A stretch of DNA of 64,000 nucleotides, taken from positions 101,001 to 165,000 of the forward strand of contig JABMCL010003296.1 in assembly GCA_018857735.1 (NCBI GenBank), read 5' to 3'. The notes beneath the pieces were generated by a model, which was not told the DNA's origin, did not search any database, and saw only the letters and a list, made by a program, of their open reading frames with translations. Origin of the DNA: Alviniconcha marisindica (taxonomy: Eukaryota > Mollusca > Gastropoda > Provannidae). Below are positions 47,501 through 50,721 of the stretch, piece after piece. The translations under genes were made by a program, and so were the position numbers. The first letter of the stretch is position 1; each line of letters starts with the position of its first letter.

Positions 47501-48929
47501 TCTTGAGGGGGGTGGGGGCTAGATTCTTACCTGCTGTAGCTTAAACTTGGCTGCACAAAAAGGTCATGTACAATATGCTTTGTTTGACTTTGATGTGTGT
47601 GTTTAAGAAAAACAATTAACATGTGTAATCCAGTTTTGCACTTAAATGTGTCATCCGGGTGTAATTGCTCTTCATATTTTCTTATTGGTGTACAGCAACC
47701 TTCGATTTGCAGAAGCTCAGTACTTTTAAGTGGTAGGATGTTTTGGGAACTTTGTACCTCCTAATGAACCATGACAAGTTGTATAGAGCATGCAGACCTA
47801 CTGAGTATCGTAAATGGATCCCACCCACTATAATCCTTCCTTTGTTTCTAACAGAACCGGGCCAGTGGATGATAAGCATTTCCCTCCTGCCTTGTACAGA
47901 TGGATGAACCACCCTAAACAGGTCAGTGTCTGTAAAAGCGTGAGTTGCCGTCTGAAAATACCTTCTGGTTTCAATGTTCAGGGCTGGAAGTGGATACAAA
48001 ACTTGTTAAATTTTATGCCGTTTGTAAGTCATGATAATGTTAGATTACGATTCAGGTTTACTGGATCACCTTTTGATTTATTGGGTGGTTTAATTTCAGT
48101 CTGGTTGATGCGTCATTATTTTACCCTGTGCATAACTTCAGATTGGCTTGTTTACAGATTTATATTACGTGTGCTTTTCAAATAGCCTTTTCTAGACATA
48201 GATACAGCCGTGCAGCACACAAAAGCATGCTCTTCAAGATTCCAAAATATTCAGTGATGTACAAAGAGTGAAAGATAGCAAGTTAAGATGTAAATTATCA
48301 GTCTGAGGTGCGGGGACTGCACTGTTAGTCAGGGGCCACCACTTCTGTAGAGATCCAGGGGACTGCACTGTCAGTCATAGGGCAGCACTCCTGTGGACAC
48401 CCAGGAGGCTGCACTGTCAGCCCAAGGGCCAGCACTCCATGTTATTTAACGCCCAGTCGACTGTGAAGGTTGAATGAGGGGAAAAGATGGCGCTGCACAG
48501 CCAGCTTGGAGTGTGCTCCAGTCCGACTGTGTCATGGCGGACCAGCCCCAAAAAGTTTTCAACGAGGGTCACATATGTGATCAAATTGTCCAAAGGCTTA
48601 TAAAGCTTCAAGTAATGTACTAAAAGAAATTGTTAAATTAACTTAAGTAAAGAGAAACATAAGTAACACGTAGCTTTGCAAGAAACAGTTAATAAACTGT
48701 CCCATCTTGTGGCCTAGCGCAGCAACTTCAATATGTTTTGTCAATACTGTTTGAATGTGAGGAATCTGTATGCTTGCGGAACACTTGCTGACATAAAAGA
48801 GTATGAAAACTGCATCACCCTTGCAGTGCAAAACTGGTCTGTCTCTAAACACATCCTTTTTCATTTCTTTTCTTTCAGTCTGAAATCCAGAGACCCAGGT
48901 TTTACGACAATGATGTGAACCTATACTGA
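1010..48929 (+). CDS. MUC4/mesh-like transmembrane protein (NIDO-AMOP-VWD-cadherin-like-EGF(n)-SEA-TM), 5'-incomplete, about 39 exons
   Basis: One multi-exon gene spans the window to its stop at 48,927. Exons were joined by AG/GT sites and by unbroken phase from exon to exon. The predicted chain of about 2,200 residues has NIDO, AMOP (CPC motif), VWD (GDPH start, GLLGNFNG core), a cadherin-like domain, about 29 EGF-like repeats (most calcium-binding, starting D-I-D-E-C), a SEA domain with a GSIEV cleavage-type motif, one transmembrane helix followed by RRR, and a tail of about 40 residues. NIDO-AMOP-VWD is the family hallmark of MUC4, insect mesh and coral 'mucin-like' proteins, which act at cell surfaces or junctions. 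A junctional, apical-mucin or matrix role here is inference. The signal peptide and first exons lie upstream. EGF exons are symmetric phase 1-1, so skipping any one keeps frame. Confidence is high for family and layout, moderate for each exon edge. Confidence 0.9.
1190..1410 (+). repeat. (GT)n and LINE/SINE 3'-tail-like repeat
   Basis: A (GT)n run is followed by text shared with 50,230-50,460 (ttgatg..gcattat.tgttag) and by a 'cactttgagcggc...attattatta' tail. That tail type also ends the element at 62,700-62,800. Confidence 0.6.
1831..1948 (+). CDS. NIDO exon 2
   Basis: Acceptor cacacacag, donor gtaata, phase 0 in and 1 out. It encodes V-S-T-N-G-F-V-T-F and P-F-A-S-Y-I-D, matching the NIDO core 'vn.nG.i.F' and 'apfw.d'. 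The exon starts with GTAAGC, so its acceptor is directly followed by a donor-like motif. Confidence 0.85.
1949..2766. other. Intron, no further feature
   Basis: AT-rich intron with short GT-rich runs at 2,390-2,450. Nothing coding seen. Confidence 0.6.
2767..2933 (+). CDS. NIDO exon 3
   Basis: Acceptor ccctaccag, donor gtgagc, phase 1 in and 0 out. It encodes the G-V-Y-H-Q-L-Y-D-R segment and A-L-I-V-T-W-D-R-V, the NIDO strand with the conserved 'vtWd.V'. Confidence 0.87.
3304..3517 (+). CDS. NIDO exon 4
   Basis: Acceptor ctctccag, donor gtatgg, phase 0 in and 1 out. It encodes [17 protein letters not shown], matching NIDO 'FQ.vl..dg..tf..f.Y', then the G-A-S-D-G-G tail of the domain. Confidence 0.9.
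3518..4255. other. Intron, no further feature
   Basis: No coding or clear repeat signal before the repeat at 4,262. Confidence 0.5.
4262..4365 (+). repeat. 36-bp tandem repeat of the AMOP exon 1 acceptor
   Basis: There are three units of 'agtgtcag...c-cag'. CAG ends at 4,293, 4,330 and the real acceptor 4,365, steps 37 and 35. The bases after CAG are similar in all three (ataag, ataag, gtaaa). Confidence 0.75.
4366..4631 (+). CDS. AMOP exon 1
   Basis: Acceptor gccgcag, donor gtagga, phase 1 in and 0 out. It encodes C-M-D-W-Y-N-R and L-P-R-C-P-C-S-L-R, the AMOP signature (C..W..., CPC). The stretch after CPC is unusually Arg/Trp-rich compared with other AMOP domains. The next exon restores the expected C-C-Y-G-S, which supports this frame. 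Confidence 0.8.
4660..4935 (+). repeat. ATC/CATCAT-rich low-complexity tract
   Basis: Degenerate tcatcat / catcac trinucleotide-like sequence follows the AMOP exon 1 donor. Confidence 0.7.
5105..5737. mobile_element. MITE-like non-autonomous DNA transposon, 633 bp
   Basis: The ends are inverted repeats of about 28 nt. The left end begins aagcccgttcttaattgggc and the right end is its reverse complement with one mismatch in that stretch. Flanks fit a 3-bp TAA duplication (5,103-5,105 and 5,737-5,739), as in PIF/Harbinger elements. The subterminal text (ctagttggaagtattc) is duplicated near the left end. No coding capacity. Confidence 0.75.
5738..6430. other. Intron, no clear feature
   Basis: Contains a short GT/G run at 5,910-5,933. 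Otherwise nothing recognised. Confidence 0.5.
6470..7546 (+). repeat. 38-bp tandem array copying the AMOP exon 2 acceptor junction
   Basis: About 25 units of gagtgttgctacggttctga + cactgtctatcctcccag run straight into the real exon, which starts with the same gagtgttgctatggttctga. Units are more diverged on the left and near-identical on the right. A poly-C run lies at 6,987-7,005. Confidence 0.9.
7547..7793 (+). CDS. AMOP exon 2 and linker to VWD
   Basis: Acceptor cctcccag, donor gtgagt, phase 0 in and 1 out. It begins E-C-C-Y-G-S-D, the AMOP '..QCCY' motif, and continues through H-D-A-C-C-I and C-x-L-F-Y-K-L-R-P, the conserved 'CC....C..Y...RP' end of the AMOP-VWD linker. A large array of copies of its acceptor precedes it. 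Confidence 0.88.
7794..8720. other. Intron with a short direct repeat
   Basis: About 52 nt (gtgtattcagccaacaccag...) at 7,920-7,970 are repeated directly at 7,973-8,023. Nothing else recognised. Confidence 0.6.
8721..8963 (+). CDS. VWD exon 1
   Basis: Acceptor ctctttcag, donor gtgagt, phase 1 in and 1 out. It encodes [19 protein letters not shown], the canonical VWD start (GDPH..T.DG..Y.FNG). The end is placed at 8,963 because the next exon continues the expected VWD strand. Sequence just downstream is a tandem copy of this exon end. Confidence 0.88.
8953..9125 (+). repeat. 50-57-bp tandem copies of the VWD exon 1 donor junction
   Basis: 'aaggactgtga' recurs with GT at 8,964 (real, gtgagt), 9,021 and 9,071 (gtgaat). 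A last copy near 9,121 has lost the GT. Confidence 0.8.
9409..9534 (+). CDS. VWD exon 2
   Basis: Acceptor gtctgcag, donor gttaat (weak), phase 1 in and 1 out. It encodes [14 protein letters not shown] and a Ser/Asp-rich strand pair, as in the middle of MUC4/mesh VWD domains. Confidence 0.8.
10027..10224 (+). CDS. VWD exon 3
   Basis: Acceptor catccag, donor gtaagc, phase 1 in and 1 out. It encodes [17 protein letters not shown], the VWD core 'GL.GnfNG...DDf', and ends F-G-N-Q before the W of the next exon. Confidence 0.9.
10225..11110. other. Intron with an old dispersed repeat
   Basis: The segment 10,810-10,990 (ccactgccaggaatt...ttcattcagctt) shares text with 13,437-13,560 and 17,755-17,860. 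It is an unnamed old dispersed repeat. Confidence 0.4.
11140..11312 (+). repeat. About 60-bp tandem copies of the linker-exon acceptor
   Basis: 'aag|ggtcagtgacc' junctions end at about 11,154, 11,191, 11,250 and the real 11,312. Each is followed by the exon's opening text (ggtcagt.acc). Confidence 0.8.
11313..11567 (+). CDS. Post-VWD linker exon (MUC4/mesh type)
   Basis: Acceptor cttgaag, donor gtaagt, phase 1 in and 1 out. It encodes W-S-V-T then L-R-Y-G...[13 protein letters not shown] and [10 protein letters not shown], a conserved Cys-containing helical segment found after VWD in this family. Tandem copies of the junction occur on both sides. Confidence 0.85.
11568..11815 (+). repeat. 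About 80-bp tandem repeat after the linker-exon donor
   Basis: Three units of 'gaactcctg.gttggctagtgactgactggagt...' with poly-G spacers. They resemble the authentic agtaagtgacccactgaact donor region. Confidence 0.6.
11816..12937. other. Intron, nothing recognised
   Basis: Unique-looking AT-rich sequence. A short 'catattaacatgatgccaa' type direct repeat lies at about 12,620-12,675. Confidence 0.5.
12938..13142 (+). CDS. Cadherin-like domain exon
   Basis: Acceptor gttccag, donor gtctgt (weak), phase 1 in and 2 out. It encodes [14 protein letters not shown] and a [10 protein letters not shown] motif, as in cadherin-like repeats ('a.D.D.D.vtY.l...I...tG.i'). The domain finishes in the next exon with Y-A-V-D-S-K-G. 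Confidence 0.8.
14215..14505 (-). mobile_element. tRNA-derived SINE (family 2), minus strand
   Basis: Read on the minus strand, a tRNA-like head with A-box-like (tagctctgtggttag) and B-box-like (gagtttgattcc) motifs lies at about 14,440-14,505. It is followed by a body nearly identical to the plus-strand copy at 49,905-50,170. Confidence 0.75.
14639..15738 (+). CDS. Large exon: end of cadherin-like domain and about eight EGF-like repeats
   Basis: The exon is 1,100 nt, phase 2 in and 1 out. After Y-A-V-D-S-K-G it encodes [10 protein letters not shown] and then eight EGF-type Cys modules, including D-I-D-E-C, D-I-N-E-C and D-V-D-E-C calcium-binding forms and one laminin-type module ([10 protein letters not shown]). 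The donor is GC, not GT: the sequence is CAG followed by gcaagt, the consensus of GC-AG introns. No in-phase GT donor lies nearby before the stop. Confidence 0.9.
16128..16432 (+). mobile_element. tRNA-derived SINE (family 1), plus strand
   Basis: The head gagctggtttggcttagtgg ... gcagttccattcc has A- and B-box-like motifs. The body (aatggctttcatcgcc...ggtgatgacagcgtagtgat) and a 3' end cggcgttaaaccaacc follow. The body matches the two minus-strand copies at 60.87-61.17 and 61.44-61.75 kb. Confidence 0.8.
16820..16948 (+). CDS. EGF-like exon
   Basis: Acceptor attgcag, donor gtgagg, phase 1-1, 129 nt. It encodes one calcium-binding EGF repeat starting D-I-D-E-C with six Cys. Confidence 0.87.
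17040..17350 (+). repeat. About 35-bp minisatellite (ccttcaaagactgtattcag type)
   Basis: Eight to nine degenerate units in the intron after exon 16,820. They do not copy the exon edge. Confidence 0.8.
17940..18065 (+). CDS. EGF-like exon
   Basis: Acceptor gtttcag, donor gtgcgt, phase 1-1, 126 nt. It encodes one cbEGF (D-I-N-E-C, C-x-N-x4-Y-x-C hydroxylation-type motif). Confidence 0.87.
18298..18420 (+). CDS. EGF-like exon with tandem acceptor
   Basis: Donor gtgagt, phase 1-1, 123 nt. Two in-phase acceptors lie 6 nt apart (gcag ending 18,291 and ggcag ending 18,297), so the repeat may begin V-A-D-I-C or D-I-C. It is a six-Cys EGF without the full calcium-binding consensus. Confidence 0.8.
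18735..19125 (+). repeat. ccacaccactccacccc low-complexity tract
   Basis: Degenerate ACCAC/CTCCA pentamer-like repeat of about 390 bp. Open frames across it are repeat artefacts. Confidence 0.9.
19261..19383 (+). CDS. EGF-like exon
   Basis: Acceptor gtggcag, donor gtgagc, phase 1-1, 123 nt. It is a cbEGF starting D-I-D-E-C. Five further copies of its 3' junction follow downstream. Confidence 0.87.
   Translation, partial: TLMSAVAGWPTVPTRVTTQMEASSVPAPLAWCWTMTDRPA
19370..19735 (+). repeat. 65-73-bp tandem copies of an EGF exon donor junction
   Basis: The real donor is at 19,384. Copies of 'gacagac.tgcctag|gtgagctgt' recur with GT at about 19,454, 19,519, 19,585, (AT at 19,655) and 19,728. The last reads gcag|gtaagc. 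Confidence 0.85.
20123..20386 (+). CDS. Exon with laminin-type EGF and cbEGF
   Basis: Acceptor acttacag, donor gtacag, phase 1-1, 264 nt. The first half is G-T-Y-G-K-N-C...C-S-C-G...G-C-V-C (laminin/MEGF-type EGF). The second half is D-I-N-E-C cbEGF. Confidence 0.88.
21241..21357 (+). CDS. EGF-like exon
   Basis: Acceptor gttacag, donor gtaaga, phase 1-1, 117 nt. It is an EGF repeat starting D-R-D-E-C. Copies of its 3' end follow in the intron. Confidence 0.86.
21340..21560 (+). repeat. 40-bp tandem copies of an EGF exon donor junction
   Basis: 'tgatggtctg...gt-tccag|gtaaga' recurs with GT at 21,358 (real), 21,398, 21,438, 21,477 and 21,541. The second and third keep gtaaga. Confidence 0.8.
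21697..21825 (+). CDS. EGF-like exon
   Basis: Acceptor atttcag, donor gtgagc, phase 1-1, 129 nt. It is a cbEGF starting D-I-D-E-C with six Cys. Confidence 0.87.
22226..22357 (+). CDS. EGF-like exon
   Basis: Acceptor ttccag, donor gtaagt, phase 1-1, 132 nt. It is a six-Cys EGF lacking D-I-D-E-C (starts A-T-T-N-C-S). Confidence 0.83.
22358..22440 (+). pseudogene. Partial EGF ghost exon
   Basis: After the donor of exon 22,226, the text tactggctatgctctcactg acgatgg recalls the exon's 3' half (G-Y-x-L-x-D-D) and is preceded by tctgcag. It lacks the Cys needed for an EGF. Confidence 0.5.
22847..22969 (+). CDS. EGF-like exon
   Basis: Acceptor tcacag, donor gtgagg, phase 1-1, 123 nt. It starts D-V-D-W-C, a calcium-binding variant in which W replaces E before the first Cys. 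Confidence 0.84.
23083..25539. mobile_element. Non-autonomous DNA transposon, about 2.46 kb, with 27-bp perfect terminal inverted repeats
   Basis: Left end 23,083-23,109 (tatatgggtcattctcctga then aaactgg) is the exact reverse complement of 25,513-25,539. The outermost TATA on both sides may be a target duplication. No transposase frame is visible. The inside holds a 155-bp tandem repeat (23,980-24,720). The element fills most of the intron between exons 22,847 and 26,309. Confidence 0.8.
23980..24720 (+). repeat. About 155-bp degenerate tandem repeat with TGACCTTGACCTT
   Basis: Five units are marked by tgaccttgacctt-like motifs near 24,006, 24,135, 24,296, 24,450 and 24,611, each followed by a 'gacac..tggcttatgatgat' and 'caccatac.aagtttg' segment. 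Confidence 0.75.
25831..25875 (+). repeat. (CA)n microsatellite
   Basis: About 45 nt of CA repeats inside the intron before exon 26,309. Confidence 0.95.
26018..26157 (+). repeat. 50-bp tandem repeat, about three units
   Basis: Units of cacattacatatagtacacc tatgattctccacaccg with few differences. Confidence 0.85.
26309..26575 (+). CDS. Exon with laminin-type EGF and cbEGF
   Basis: Acceptor ttttcag, donor gtaaag, phase 1-1, 267 nt. It encodes [13 protein letters not shown] then D-V-D-E-C cbEGF. A decayed copy of its 3' half is present at about 37,525-37,640. Confidence 0.87.
26800..27870 (+). repeat. 29-30-bp minisatellite of acceptor-like units, about 36 copies
   Basis: The unit ccccctcaccggatctcttt + tcccacagt recurs with small indels. 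Each unit ends in a pyrimidine tract and CAG, so it resembles a 3' splice site. Confidence 0.9.
27871..28699. other. Intron, nothing recognised
   Basis: No coding or clear repeat signal. Confidence 0.5.
28700..28822 (+). CDS. EGF-like exon
   Basis: Acceptor atttcag, donor gtgaga, phase 1-1, 123 nt. It is a cb[15 protein letters not shown], nearly identical to the exon at 37,909, its duplicate on the other side of the EGF array. Confidence 0.87.
29461..29586 (+). CDS. EGF array copy 1 (type A)
   Basis: Acceptor tgtgcag, donor gtaagc, phase 1-1, 126 nt. It encodes [20 protein letters not shown], the repeated unit of the array, with the C-x-N-x4-Y-x-C motif of Asn/Asp-hydroxylated cbEGF. It ends with C-D-G. 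Confidence 0.88.
30209..30331 (+). CDS. EGF array copy 2 (type B)
   Basis: Acceptor ctttcag, donor gtaagc, phase 1-1, 123 nt. It starts D-V-D-E-C and ends C-E-G, three nucleotides shorter than type A. Confidence 0.88.
30899..31024 (+). CDS. EGF array copy 3 (type C)
   Basis: Acceptor tttttcag, donor gtaaac, phase 1-1, 126 nt. Its exon is almost identical to type A, but its upstream intron matches that of copy 9 (gagtattgattttttcag). Confidence 0.88.
31025..32599. other. Intron segment unique within the EGF array
   Basis: AT-rich sequence of 1.6 kb with no match to the other array introns. It is possibly an old insertion, but I see no terminal repeats or coding frame. Confidence 0.4.
32600..32725 (+). 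pseudogene. EGF array copy 4 (type D), acceptor lost
   Basis: The 126-nt EGF frame is intact, with more substitutions ([12 protein letters not shown]). The acceptor reads atttcccg in place of ...cag, and the donor has decayed to gttaga. The nearest AG upstream (ending 32,576) would shift frame by 23 nt. It is probably skipped, which the phase 1-1 layout tolerates. Confidence 0.7.
33778..33841 (+). repeat. (TG)n run directly before an EGF acceptor
   Basis: About 32 TG units are followed by ttttgcag. They replace the normal pyrimidine tract of exon 33,850. Confidence 0.95.
33850..33975 (+). CDS. EGF array copy 5 (type A')
   Basis: Acceptor ttttgcag preceded directly by about 32 TG units (33,778-33,841), donor gtaagc, phase 1-1, 126 nt. 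The peptide is as copy 1 with S-C-Q-S-G. Confidence 0.83.
34458..34580 (+). CDS. EGF array copy 6 (type B')
   Basis: Acceptor tttttcag, donor gtaagc, phase 1-1, 123 nt. A non-LTR retrotransposon fragment begins about 30 nt after its donor. Confidence 0.86.
34612..35470 (+). mobile_element. Non-LTR retrotransposon fragment (3' part of reverse transcriptase ORF)
   Basis: It starts at the RT palm motif Y-A-D-D (34,617-34,628). It continues through the thumb-like L-D-Y-C-N-A-T and L-H-W-L-P-V motifs typical of CR1/L2/jockey-type ORF2 C-termini and stops at 35,467. Frameshifts in A-runs near 34,757 and 35,118 break the frame, so it is dead. The 5' part is missing. It sits between the two EGF duplication blocks. 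Confidence 0.85.
35505..35566 (+). repeat. (GT)n microsatellite after the retrotransposon fragment
   Basis: About 60 nt of GT repeats with one gc interruption. Confidence 0.95.
35861..35986 (+). pseudogene. EGF array copy 7 (type A''), acceptor AG mutated to AA
   Basis: It is a near-exact duplicate of copy 5 with the same peptide, but the acceptor reads ttttgcaa. The TG run has shrunk to about 8 units. The donor gtaagc is intact. Without an AG the exon should not be used. No other in-phase AG is seen close by. Confidence 0.7.
36472..36594 (+). CDS. EGF array copy 8 (type B'')
   Basis: Acceptor ctttcag, donor gtaagc, phase 1-1, 123 nt. It starts D-V-D-E-C and its upstream intron matches copies 2 and 6. 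Confidence 0.87.
37100..37222 (+). CDS. EGF array copy 9 (type C'')
   Basis: Acceptor ttttttcag, donor gtaagc, phase 1-1, 123 nt. The 5' flank is of type C, but the exon end (C-E-G) is of type B, so the copy is a mosaic. Confidence 0.87.
37525..37735 (+). pseudogene. Ghost copy of the 3' half of the laminin-EGF/cbEGF exon 26,309
   Basis: The text from ttgtgcaacaatactaatgg through ggtaaagattaatttgttgt and the following ttcttcttc tract aligns with 26,500-26,650. The 5' half is missing and Cys codons are altered, so it is not used as an exon. Confidence 0.75.
37909..38031 (+). CDS. EGF-like exon
   Basis: Acceptor atttcag, donor gtgaga, phase 1-1, 123 nt. It is the duplicate of the exon at 28,700 ([12 protein letters not shown]). 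It is followed by four 97-bp copies of its 3' junction. Confidence 0.87.
38032..38430 (+). repeat. Exact 97-bp tandem repeat of an EGF exon donor junction
   Basis: GT donors after tgtgcag occur at 38,032 (real), 38,129, 38,226, 38,323 and 38,420, each exactly 97 nt apart. Each unit carries the exon's last part (ttccactgtgactgtgatcc) broken by an 'acatatag' insertion with a stop codon. Confidence 0.95.
38440..38700 (+). repeat. About 82-bp tandem repeat, three units, diverged EGF end
   Basis: Units of cttccacagtgacctgacct cagctactcactccggtctg... follow the 97-bp array and are probably an older derivative of the same exon end. Confidence 0.85.
38956..39065 (+). CDS. SEA domain exon 1
   Basis: Acceptor tttccag, donor gtaagg, phase 1 in and 0 out. 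It encodes [14 protein letters not shown] and an amphipathic helix, as the first strand and helix of SEA domains. Confidence 0.8.
39066..40484. other. Intron, nothing recognised
   Basis: No coding or repeat signal apart from short homopolymers. Confidence 0.5.
40485..40546 (+). CDS. SEA domain exon 2
   Basis: Acceptor atttcag, donor gtaagt, phase 0 in and 2 out, 62 nt. It encodes the helix end and the strand I-V-D-V-K-I-L-A-I. Confidence 0.8.
40555..41180 (+). repeat. Degenerate cacattacaccacac repeat
   Basis: Low-complexity ACCACA/ATTACA sequence with a unit of about 15-25 bp. Confidence 0.85.
41472..41632 (+). CDS. SEA domain exon 3 with GSIEV motif
   Basis: Acceptor cttacag, donor gtaagt, phase 2 in and 1 out. 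It encodes [10 protein letters not shown], at the position of the G-S-V-V-V autoproteolysis site of MUC1-type SEA domains, then the second helix and strand. Confidence 0.82.
41670..42110 (+). repeat. 46-bp minisatellite, about nine units
   Basis: Unit gagtcttcctgtgccgggag ggtttatcctggttcatacc atcacc, nearly identical between copies. Open frames across it are artefacts. Confidence 0.95.
42115..42340 (+). repeat. AT-rich duplicated segment and element-tail-like text
   Basis: 'ttgttgtatggcgtga.gtggtatgct' through 'cacgtaaggtatgagatata' occurs twice. It is followed by ctttattaatcccagtggga, which resembles the end of a retroelement or transposon. Assignment uncertain. Confidence 0.45.
42710..43932 (+). 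repeat. 84-bp tandem array copying the acceptor and 5' half of the juxtamembrane exon
   Basis: About 15 units of ttcccccagtgacaggcgac agcagaccgtgtgatgttct gatggcaataagg... followed by a gtatggcatgacatggcatg spacer. The exon at 43,933 starts tgacaggcgacagcaaacca tgtgacgtgctgatggcact. The period 84 is a multiple of 3, which creates long false frames on the minus strand. Confidence 0.92.
43933..44032 (+). CDS. Cys-rich juxtamembrane (EGF-like) exon
   Basis: Acceptor ttccccag, donor gtgagt, phase 1 in and 2 out. It encodes C-D-V-L...T-C-D...V-C...F-C, only four Cys of a possible EGF. Some 15 copies of its 5' half fill the upstream intron. Confidence 0.82.
44190..44435 (+). repeat. About 64-bp tandem repeat, 3-4 units
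   Basis: Units of gctacattctgtgctgaact gaaccgactgcagtggcaga gaaccttcagac. Confidence 0.85.
44634..44650 (+). CDS. 17-nt microexon
   Basis: Acceptor ttttccag, donor gtgagt, phase 2 in and 1 out. It encodes K-A-Q-I-P. It is required to pass from phase 2 of the previous exon to phase 1 of the transmembrane exon, which supports it despite its size. Confidence 0.65.
44741..44932 (+). repeat. Dispersed repeat, copy 1
   Basis: About 190 bp (cactgcacagccagcttgga ...gtagctttgc) recurs at 48,487-48,673 in the same orientation with scattered differences. Unnamed, SINE-sized. Confidence 0.75.
44925..45275 (+). repeat. About 29/58-bp tandem repeat (ggatatttaaatgtgctata type)
   Basis: Alternating 'ggatatttaaatgtgctatacctcc' and 'ggatatttagacatgttatatctcc' units. 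Confidence 0.9.
45276..46073. other. Intron, nothing recognised
   Basis: A loose 'gttcatttccat' repeat lies at 45,480-45,660. Nothing else. Confidence 0.5.
46074..46212 (+). CDS. Transmembrane exon
   Basis: Acceptor aaacag, donor gtaatt, phase 1 in and 2 out. A hydrophobic run of about 24 residues (L-I-V-G-M...A-C-C-V-L-A) is followed by H-R-R-R-G, a stop-transfer signal giving a type I membrane protein. Confidence 0.88.
46338..46645 (+). repeat. 60-bp tandem repeat, five units
   Basis: Unit tcaacttaacagtataagtc ataacatcagtgttgtacaa aatagctcttacattgacgg. Confidence 0.95.
46650..47854. other. Intron, nothing recognised
   Basis: No coding or clear repeat signal. Confidence 0.5.
47855..47921 (+). 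CDS. Cytoplasmic tail exon 1
   Basis: Acceptor ctaacag, donor gtcagt, phase 2 in and 0 out. It encodes [11 protein letters not shown] and Y-R-W-M-N-H-P-K-Q. Confidence 0.78.
48487..48673 (+). repeat. Dispersed repeat, copy 2
   Basis: Partner of 44,741-44,932. It lies in the last intron. Confidence 0.75.
48879..48929 (+). CDS. Last coding exon and stop codon
   Basis: Acceptor ctttcag, phase 0. It encodes a short tail ending F-Y-D-N-D-V-N-L-Y then TGA at 48,927. No classical PDZ ligand is evident. The Tyr residues could be phosphorylated, which is only inference. Confidence 0.8.
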   Translation, partial: SEIQRPRFYDNDVNLY

Positions 48930-49205
48930 GTTACCGCCAAAGGAAATGAAATGAGACGCCAAAGCTACACTTAATGAAATCGGATTCCAAAGTGACAATG
49001 AAATGAGATGCCGAAGCTACACTTGATCAAATGAGACGCCAAAGCTATACTTAATCAAATGAGTTGCCAAAGTTACACTTAATGAAATGAGACACCAAAG
49101 CTACACTTACTGAAATGAGACACCACAGGTACACTTAAAGGGTCGGCCTGCTTATAAATAGCGAGCCATGAAATTTGAAATAAATTCTCTTCAAAGTATG
49201 ACACA
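48930..49205 (+). other. 3' UTR of the MUC4/mesh-like gene
   Basis: The segment runs from the stop to just past an AATAAA at 49,179-49,184. Its first 200 nt are a degenerate repeat of about 28-30 bp (aaatgagacgccaaagctac type, 48,945-49,140). Confidence 0.6.
49179..49184 (+). promoter_or_regulatory. Polyadenylation signal AATAAA
   Basis: It is a canonical hexamer 250 nt after the stop codon, followed by an AT/CT-rich stretch. It is the first such signal after the stop. Confidence 0.5.
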
Positions 49206-49429
49206 GTCACATCGCTGCTGGTTTATCACAAATATTTGGAAATCAGACCATCGCTTGAATATGACACTTGGCACAGACATAAAATTCACTCACAGCTTTC
49301 TGTCTGCTAAATCATTGTGTTGATGAAAGTGAATTTTGTCTTTATTTCAAGACTCAAAAGCTTTGAAAGGAAGACAATTTGAATACAAAATGGGTGGGGC
49401 TTATCTAGTGATGTGGACAGTGATGTGCT

Positions 49430-49600
49430 TTGTTTCACATATAACCAAAGTGACATAATTAAATGGACAAATTTGCCTTTATATAATCAAAGTGACATTA
49501 TACTAACATGGACCAATTCACCTTTATATAACCAAAGTGACATTATAATTACATGGACAAATTCGCCTTTATATAACCCGCACAAGTCTTTCTCAGTACT
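49430..49600 (+). repeat. About 47-bp tandem repeat, three units
   Basis: Units of ataaccaaagtgacattata atacatggacaaattcgcct ttat. Confidence 0.85.
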
Positions 49601-49904
49601 ATGCATGTTTACCTGACAAGAAGTGCTGTTCTTATGTCCAAAACTTACTGCACATTTATATAATCAGAGTTTCCTATTAATTGTGTTGATGTCAAAGCCT
49701 TACAATATTAATTATAGGTTGTACTCGGCTGCATCTGCTAAGTTGTTTTTCATTTATTAGAAAATATCCCTCAGTGTCACAGCATGAAACATTTCGCCCT
49801 GTCGGTCTTGCACACACACGCATACAGGTACACTCAAACATGCATGCACTCGTGCGCGCACACACACATGCACGCACACACACACACATGCGCATGCATG
49901 TAAA

Positions 49905-50180
49905 GAGTAACAGGGGAGTGTGGAGAGCTCAGACAGCTTCGCGATCAAAAGGTCTCGGGTACAAGTTCCTGCAGGAGCGGCAGGATAATTTTCTTCTCCT
50001 GGGTCAACTTTCTGTGCTGACTCTTGTTTCGGTATCCATTCCACACCCGTCTTACTGCAGCAGCACACCACAGCTCCCAGTCATTCTGCCAAAAGTGCAG
50101 GTGGTAGATTACAGCCAAACACATGCACACTACGTATATATGTGGCTTCGAATAATGACACCGTAAACTGGTGGCAGCAG
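49905..50180 (+). mobile_element. tRNA-derived SINE (family 2), plus strand
   Basis: Its sequence matches the reverse complement of 14,215-14,505 (gtgctgactc...tttcggtatccattcca, cccagtcattctgccaaa). Confidence 0.75.
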
Positions 50181-50229
50181 TTAACGTGGCACCAGTAACA
50201 GTTACAACAGCCCTGCAACCACTTTGGTG

Positions 50230-50460
50230 GATATTCTCTGTGTGTGTGTGTATGTCAGTGTGTGTGTGTGTCTTGCACATAGTTATGCTTGAACCCTTGT
50301 TGATGTGTGCATTATGTGTTAGTTTTTGTTAAATTGCAGCCTAACGTTTTCCATCTCGATGTATATTATGTGTGTTAGATTATGTTTGTTCAGTGCTTTG
50401 AGCCGCAGGGTAGGCAGTGTACAAATTTCATTCTTGTTATTATTAAGTATGCTGTGTACT
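50230..50460 (+). repeat. (GT)n and LINE/SINE 3'-tail-like repeat
   Basis: It shares text with 1,190-1,410, including the 'gtgctttgagccgc' and attatt tail. Confidence 0.6.
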
Positions 50461-50651
50461 TACATAATGTAGTCTTTATTGCTGTGGCCATAAATCATTA
50501 TAAGCAGTGCTTTCAAATCATTATCTACTTTATACTATTCATAAATGGTTTGCTTTTTTCCTGTGTGTCTGCTGCAAATAATAATAAAAAATATTTCCAG
50601 GGCGAGTGCCTAATTGTGCAATGAGTGTGTTTGTGAACATCTTTACCAATG

Positions 50652-50655
<4 letters not shown>

Positions 50656-50718
<63 letters not shown>
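50656..50718 (+). repeat. (CT)n microsatellite
   Basis: About 60 nt of CT followed by GT-rich sequence. Confidence 0.95.
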
Positions 50719-50721
<3 letters not shown>
